Below, piece after piece: positions 57,600 to 64,000 of a DNA stretch of 64,000 bases. A program made the translations under genes and the position numbers. Below the pieces are notes generated by a model. That model had not been told where the DNA came from and made no database searches. It saw only the letters and a list, made by a program, of their open reading frames with translations. The stretch's first letter is position 1. Each line of letters starts with the position of its first letter. Origin of the DNA: Daphnia pulex (taxonomy: Eukaryota > Arthropoda > Branchiopoda > Diplostraca > Daphniidae); NCBI RefSeq assembly GCF_021134715.1, contig NC_060026.1, positions 11,337,001-11,401,000 on the forward strand, given 5' to 3'.

Positions 57600-60500
57600 A
57601 TGGCGAATTTGTTGTTATTGCCGTTTGAGATTAAGAAGGAAAAGTCAAAGGATGAATTTATCATACGTGATCATCCCAGTACGGTCATCGAAACCTCATC
57701 GTCATCAATATTCAACAATGTTGACCTACCTGACACTTCCTACATCCTCGATCTGCCATCAGAAACAATTAATAGCGGAGGCCTATCTGCCATCCAGTTA
57801 GAAACCATCATCTACTCGTGTCAGAGACACGAACAAAATTTGTCTGACGGTTCTCGAGCTGGATACCTCATCGGAGAAGGTGCCGGTGTTGGTAAAGGTC
57901 GGATCGCAGCTGGCATCATCTTTGAAAATTTCATTCGTGGACGTAAGAAATCAATTTGGTTCTCAATTTCAACTGACCTCAAGTACGACGCTGAACGTGA
58001 TTTGCGGGACATCGGATGTGGCGACAAGATTGCAGTTCATGCTGTAAACAAATTGAAGAATTCCAAAGTACGTACGGATGTCACTGAGTCGACAAAAGAA
58101 GGCGTCATTTTCTGTACTTACTCTGATTTAATTAACGAGTTGAGTTCCTCAACAAAAAGATTATTGTGCCTTGAACAACTGCTCAAATGGTGTGGGCCAA
58201 ATTTCGACGGCGTTATTGTTTTTGACGAGTGTCACCTCACGAATGACATCAATTTCAGCGGACCGACTAATAAGAGAAAAATTGAATTGGCTGTCTTACA
58301 ACTGCAAAATAAGTTGCCAAACGCAAGGATCGTCTACATTTCTACAACTGCCGTCTCGGAACCCCGCAGCATGGCAAGCATGGTTCGTCTTGGTCTTTGG
58401 GGAAAGGATACATTATTCAAAGGTAATTATGTTATTTTATGTTGAATGAACAACGACCTAAAATATTTTATTTATTCATTGCAGACTGTGGTCAATTTAT
58501 TGAAAATGTAAACAACTTAGGTGAGATTGCCGGGGATATGATAGCCATGGAAATGAGGCGACGTGGATCTTACGTAAACCGTCAACTTTCTTTCAAGGAT
58601 GTCATGTACCAAATCGTCGAGGTCTGTCAATTGCCGAAATTCATCACAACCTACGACAGTTCTGTTAAACTTTGGCTTCACCTTCGACAGTCTTTTACTG
58701 AAACAACGGAACTTGTAGATTTAGGTCCAAAGGCACAAAAGATTATGTGGACTAATTTTTGGTCAGCGCATCACAGATTTTTTAGATGTCTGTGTATTTC
58801 CGCCAAAGTAACACATTCCGTCAAGTTGGCTAGTGAAGCTGTCAAACGCGGCGAAAGCGTTGTCATTGGCCTTCAATCAACAGGAGAAGCTTACACCCTT
58901 CAGAAAATTCTGGACGATGGATCTGGAATGTCAAATTTCGTTTCACCTGCTAAAATTGTTATGCTGTCATTGGTTGAAAAATACTTTCCAGCTTCCGATA
59001 GTCTCCAATTGCTAGCCGAAGCTCCAAACAGCAAAGGTAAATATTTCTCAAAATAGTGTACGATCTTGTATAATTGATTATATGGTGAATTTTTAACGAC
59101 AGTAATCGTTGGAGGTAAAAGGAAATCTGTGAGTAACCTCGTAGGAACCCTCAAAAAGATTAAACAAGAATTAACTGAAGATGCATCGTATTGCGAAATA
59201 ATTGACAGCAGTGATGCATCTGCTCCAGTATTTGACTACCATTCAGACACCGACGCCGATTCCAAGTTAAAAGACGAAGAGGCAGCAGAAGACAAAAGGA
59301 TCAAGCTTGAAAATGCGTGGTTAATCAAACAGAGACTTCTAGAGAAAATTGAGGAACTTGGAACTATACTTCCACTAAATTGGATGGATCAACTCATCGA
59401 TGAATTCGGAGGACAAGAAAATGTGGCCGAAATTTCTAGTCGGAAGGGCCGTCTGGTCCAAAAAAACAATGGCCTGGTATGCATGATATAACATCATTAA
59501 TTTTTTTTTCGAAGTTACAAGTTTATTTGTTTCGTAGGTCCAATACGAGCCGCGCTCCGAAAAAGATGTCCCATTAGATTTAATCAACATTCGTGAAAGG
59601 GAGCGTTTTATGAACGGGGAAAAGAAAATTGCCATCGTTTCTGCAGCTGCCAGCTGTGGAATTTCTCTTCACGTAATTCCTACTTAACTACTTTCACTTA
59701 TTCTTTATACTTTTTTAAAACGAAACAGTGGTCTCTTTAAGGCTGACAGACGAGCGAAAAATCAGAGCCGTCGAATTTACATTTCGCTAGAATTGCCGAA
59801 TAGCGCCGAGCTCGCTCTGCAGCAGTTCGGATGCACTCATCGCAGTAACCAAGTATTAAAATATTCCTGCATCTCAGATCCATCTCAGAACTACAATCTT
59901 TTATAATTGCATAAATTTTTTAGGTTGTTCATTAATTTTCATTTTTGTTTTAGGCGAAAGCTCCGGAATTCATTTTTCTTGTTCCTGAATTGGCTGGGGG
60001 AGAGACGATCCGCATTGATCGTAGCTAATCGTCTTCAATTTCTGGGCGCCTATAGAAATCAAAGATTAGATGAAGGCTCCACTGAATTCGAAGAAACTAG
60101 TGATTATGAATCTGCGGTACTCGATGCCATTAACGTTATTATGGGCCAAAAATCACCCGTTATTCCCCTCCCTGTTGATTACAAAGGTATTTTTTTCGAA
60201 GGAGAAATATTTACATTAAAAACTATACGGTGCTCTCAAGACTTAATTTATTTCAAATGTTAGATATCAGAGCAGCACTAACTAAAGTTGGCCTCGGATC
60301 ATCCAGCATACTGCCTCTGACCAAAGATGGTGTTCCAGAAATCCTAAATCGGATTTTGGGCATCCCTGTTGAACTTCAAGCCACTCTATTGCAATACTTC
60401 AATGGTGTTCGATCAACGATCAGCAATCAGGGAAAAATGAACGGACGAAACGACTCGAAGATTCTTGATTTGGCCTTAAACAAATATGCCTATCATAGAA

Positions 60501-61458
60501 AAGTTCTGAAATTTACCTCTAAAACTTCAAAAAACTTTATCGCACCGGCTAAGATTGATCTACATGAAATTGAAGTTGATAGTGGCTTGAATTGGAGGAC
60601 TTTAAAGGAAAAATGGCTTACGAAATCTAGAAAAGGAGTTGAAGGGTTTTATTTTTCAAAAGAGGTAATAATAGGTTATTTCGTTAAAATTACATTTTAA
60701 AATTCATTTTTTGGGGCACGACATTTATATAGGTATCCAATGGGAAACAAGACGTTCTACTTATTCGAAAAATAAATACTGTTGGTGAATGCCGAGACGA
60801 GGGAAATTTAAAATACAACCTGATACGACCCAGTACGGGAGTGGAAATAGTTCCATCTTTGGCTGAAATTACAAAAATTACGTCCCTCAAATCAGATCAA
60901 TGCCGAAGCAGGTAAAGCCTAATCCCAAAGCGCTATGGAATTTTCATTACGACCACTCAAAAAATTGTTGCATTCACGATTACTGGTAAGTAGATTTTCT
61001 CGCTGTTTTATATTGTATGCTAAATTTATCATTATTAACCGTTAGTCCGTTACACGGCCTTTAACAGGCTTAAAAGACACAGCGAAAAGCCAAACTTGAA
61101 GCCCACGAAAGAATGCCAAGAAGGATGTCAAGAAGGTGTACGGTCATGTCCAACTTATAAGCTTTTGGCTGGGTCAATATTTCTCGTTTGGAAAGAAATC
61201 GAATCCATTTTAAGAAAAAACAATCCACAGTGGAAAATGCAGGTACACAATTACAATCATGAAAATTTTTAGACATTTATCTAATGAAAAAAATTTTCTC
61301 ATGCATCGTTCTCTTACCATGCTCTAACCTCTAAGATTGCCCGCGTTCTTGTGGGAAATAGCAACATTGTCGGCATAGTCATCCCTGACAATTGCGAGTC
61401 TCAACTAACAGCTTTTCTTACAAAATATTATCTTAGTGTTAATTGCATTATGGATTAA
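57600..61458 (+). pseudogene. sno: Strawberry-notch-like copy 3 with two frameshifts
   Basis: Exons as in the other copies: 57600-58422, 58485-59036, 59103-59476, 59538-59672, 59742-59852, 59954-60186, 60264-60664, 60733-60985, 61068-61242, 61336-61458. Walker A ([12 protein letters not shown]) and DECH (residues 209-212) are kept in exon 1. Exon 6 has one extra G in a G run at 59996-60000 (ELAG then a shift). Exon 8 lacks one base near 60868-60885 and then stops early. The usual exon 6 donor reads GA instead of GT, but a GTATTT 12 nt upstream gives an in-phase replacement. The last exon lost its stop and runs about 10 codons further. The first 600 residues could still be made as a truncated protein with most helicase motifs. 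A sequencing error in a G homopolymer could explain one shift but hardly both. Confidence 0.8.
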
Positions 61459-62498
61459 AGGACCCTCCAGCAGGGATAAGGCAAAGTTTTTTGTAATTTG
61501 GACGAGGGGTAAAGCTGGCATCCAATTTGAAGATTACAAAATTATGTTCCGCCGTTTGATAAAAATAATCTTCTACCTAGTTAACCAAGTTCTAAAGTTC
61601 TCATTATGTTTTTGTCCTCACTTAGAGTTTGCGCTTTGTAAAATCATCTGCTCAGAAGTCCACTGTTGAATCATTTTTTGTTTTTTTAAATCACCACATT
61701 TCGCAGCCGTCTTCTGCGTCTTCTTCAGTTGGGGTGAGGGAAATCACGTATTGTATTCTTTTGATAACCTGAATAAATACTACTTTTTCTTCTAATGTTA
61801 CAACTGGTTTGCAATTTACAGTTCGGTATTTTGCATTGATTTTCATTTGTCGTCTACTCTACATTCTACATAACGTATTTTACTGCTGTAAATTTATGAG
61901 AATGGCAAACAGGTAACAGTCTGACCTGCTGAAGTTGTTACCGTTCGTCTTTTGATATGGCTACATGGCAGACGAAGTTTTCAGACATATAGTGTTGAGT
62001 TTTCTGCGACTTCAATCCGTCTATGTCTGGCATATTCCTTTATCGCAAATGTGATAAATTGCTGTCATCCGTGAAGGTATAATTTACTTGTCTCTTTCTT
62101 TTGTTATTTACATTATTTTGGAAATTTATCTTATCTCCTTACTATAATTCCTCCCCCTTTCATTTGACTCAGTACTGTATTTGTTTATTTACCAAAAGTT
62201 CTGTGCTTGGTGAAACCGTCCGTCCGCACTCCGCCCCATTGAGTAAAACCGGGTAAAACTGACTTCGGCATGTGGGAACAAACAGCGTTTTCAAATTATC
62301 TATTTAATGCACTTTTTTAAGACTCGTGCGCAATATTATCGACGATCTACGTACGTCAAATAAAAAAGTCTTGCATCAATATAGATTCCGTTTGTTGATT
62401 TTCAAATCCACGACACATATCGAACCTCCAAATTTACTTCATGTTGTTTATGTTTTGCTGCTTATGTGTTTTTATCAACGGTTTCTGTATTTATTATA
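61459..62498. other. Diverged 3' flank of Sno-like copy 3
   Basis: The segment 61500-61680 is an old, clearly diverged relative of the flanks at 51050-51190 and 56240-56370 (for example ttacaaaattatgttccgcc against ttacaaattatgttgcgccg). 61690-62498 holds nothing I recognise. Confidence 0.5.
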
Positions 62499-63130
62499 TA
62501 ATTATTAAAATTTTTCATGAGTACCTCCTTCGGTTTAAGATCGCTCGTTTACTTGTGGACAGCAGCAAAATTGTCGGCATAGTTATTCCCGATAGTTACG
62601 AGTCTCAGCTGATAGCCAAAGTGGTGTGTAAGATAATGTTGGCTCTTCATCACTAACCGAAATTTACTTATTAACCGTATAACTGCGGGAATTATTAATT
62701 TCTTTACAAATAGAATTCGCGCTATGAAAATTAGATGCGGTTTTTCATTTTTTTTTTTCTTATTGAAAATGTTTTCAATAGTTAACCATATTGAATAATT
62801 TTTTGTTTCGCAACTATCTTCTTCAGTTCGCCTGAGGGATATCGATCATGTATTTTATTTGTTTGATTACCTAAGTAAAAATTTCTCTATCAACTTGTTT
62901 AAAACTTGTGTGTATTTATTTTATAATAATCCAAATTTGTCATAATCTAGTCTCATAAACTGAACACATTTAGAATACCAACATAACACTGGGTCTAAAC
63001 TGTAAAACAGATTAAACCTAAATACCATAAATTAATATCTGATTCTATAAGATTCTAAAATGGAAAATTTTAGAATTCTACTATTCTGTAGTAGTTTCTC
63101 ACGAAAAACCAAAAGTGCTGACTTTTGTTT
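62499..63130 (+). pseudogene. sno: 3'-end remnant of another Sno-like copy
   Basis: From attattaaaatttttcatg at about 62499 the sequence follows the end of copy 1 (50838 on): the last intron, the tttaag acceptor near 62540, then an exon encoding [20 protein letters not shown] and ESQLIAK. The usual AFLTK end is lost, replaced by a short deletion joining to the 3' flank (gtgtgtaagataatgttggc). The flank after it has its own internal deletion relative to copies 1 and 2. Nothing of the other nine exons is present, so the body was removed, most simply by unequal crossing-over. Confidence 0.78.
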
Positions 63131-63921
63131 GGGCTTATGTCATTTGAAAATTTTAGCGGGAGAAAGGGAGGGAAAATTCTTTTAGCCGATGGCTCTATTC
63201 CGAGGCTATAGGTCAAGTCAAGTTCAGTAAAAGCGCATATTACCAAGAACCGCTTCGCACAAATAACAGCAAATCTAGCCGACGGACGACGTTTGGTAGG
63301 CAAGTACCAGACCGCCACCTGTCACTGTCACAGTCACCACCCACACGTGCACGAGATAGTTCGGCGAAAAATTTCACAATTCGTTTCAATGGTCTTCCGT
63401 TTTTCTTTGATTGAATAAGTGATCAATAGCAGATTAACGGGTGCATGCTTTGAACAAGCATTAAGGTTTTTTCAAGGTCTATTGGTGTTTGCTCACTGCC
63501 TTTTTAATTTATAATTTTCTTTACATTTATTTATTTTTGTTGTTTCACAATAGAATTCCATCCAAATAGGGATGCTGTAAAAAGTGGAAGAGTAATAAGA
63601 CTAATAGGGAAAATGGACGTTCCTACCTTCAATTAACAGTGGTCGGACGTTGCTACTTTGCTAGTGTTCTCGGCTTTTCTAGTAAGTTAAAATTTGTTAT
63701 TCAATGATTAAGCAATTATCAGTAAAGTATTGATCCATAAATTTAGATGATATCAGTTCTTTGTGTTTGAGGTGTGTTGTAGAGTTGAAATGCTATTTAT
63801 GAAAACCCATGCTGGCAGCATGATTATTCTTTTTTAGCCTAATACTAATTCATATTTTTTTAGAATACCAACTTCAAATATAATCTGAGAACTGTATACC
63901 CGTCTTCAACAAAGTTGAAAC
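63131..63921 (+). promoter_or_regulatory. 5' region of the next Sno-like copy
   Basis: This matches the copy 3 type 5' region: gcgggagaaagggaggg at about 63156, an aatag|aattcc acceptor near 63551 and a ttag|aatacc acceptor near 63863. At the first 5' donor, copies 1-3 read aacag|gt but here the sequence is agcagatt, so that splice site appears lost or moved. Confidence 0.55.
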
Positions 63922-64000
63922 ATGGCGAATTTGTTGTTATTGCCGTTTGAGATTAAGAAGGAAAAGTCAAAGGATGAATTTATCGTACGTGATCATCCCA
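63922..64000 (+). CDS. sno: Strawberry-notch-like copy 4, start only (cut by the window edge)
   Basis: ATG at 63922 opens MANLLLLPFEIKKEKSKDEF followed by IVRDHP, identical to copy 3 except Val for Ile. Only 26 codons lie in the window, so its integrity cannot be judged. Its start context (aaacATGGCG) equals that of copy 3, so copies 3 and 4 form one subgroup and copies 1 and 2 the other. Confidence 0.7.
   Translation, partial: MANLLLLPFEIKKEKSKDEFIVRDHP

Noticed and set aside
48000-61458. Possibility that the Sno-like array is a mobile or viral helicase block
   Set aside because: The genes have ten introns in matching positions, animal SBNO motifs from end to end and non-coding 5' exons, and no terminal repeats or element genes flank them. 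Host gene duplication explains them.

Overview
The window looks like nuclear DNA of a small crustacean, most likely a cladoceran such as Daphnia. This is an inference from three things: many arthropod chitin-binding (Rebers-Riddiford, RR) cuticle genes, mostly short GT-AG introns of about 65-240 bp, and TATA plus TCAGT-initiator core promoters. No bacterial, CRISPR, rRNA or tRNA feature was seen.

Region 1 (about 34-18966) is a tandem array on the minus strand. A unit of about 4603 bp carries two three-exon, resilin-like RR cuticle genes, here called type A (342 aa) and type B (257 aa). There are four A+B units and a fifth, partial unit ending inside exon 2 of the last A gene. The units are almost identical, introns and spacers included. 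The A gene at the left edge has lost about 728 bp, including all of exon 2. The A gene at the right edge has array sequence in its 3' part and a different signal peptide, first exon and promoter.

Region 2 (19143-46000) is gene-poor and all genes found are on the minus strand. They are a three-exon gene for signal recognition particle 9 kDa protein (19881-20322), a secreted 806-aa Pro/Ser-rich protein (21834-24403), a 310-aa resilin-like gene with a B-like exon 2 and an A-like exon 3 (28011-29133), three short RR genes (31278, 34456, 41622), a small secreted protein of unknown family (37265-37902) and a proline-rich RR gene (44990-45921). The RR genes share one plan: a micro-exon of 2-3 codons, an exon with the rest of the signal peptide and a low-complexity linker, and an exon with the RR domain and tail, all joined in phase 0.

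Region 3 (about 46450-64000, plus strand) is a second tandem array, of strawberry-notch (Sno/SBNO) helicase-like genes. Copy 1 (47248-50969) and copy 2 (52354-56163) have ten open coding exons. Copy 3 (57600-61458) has two frameshifts. A 3'-end remnant lies at about 62499-63130 and the start of another copy at 63922, cut by the window edge. All three long copies have Cys where SBNO proteins have Arg in the 'GRTHRSNQ' motif, and copy 1 has DECQ in place of DECH.

The two arrays do not obviously work together. The cuticle genes would supply extracellular chitin-binding matrix proteins, with SRP9 serving secretion in general. The Sno-like genes would act, if at all, in the nucleus. Both arrays show unequal crossing-over and gene conversion: near-identical segments, deletions at edges, chimeric end copies and leftover fragments.
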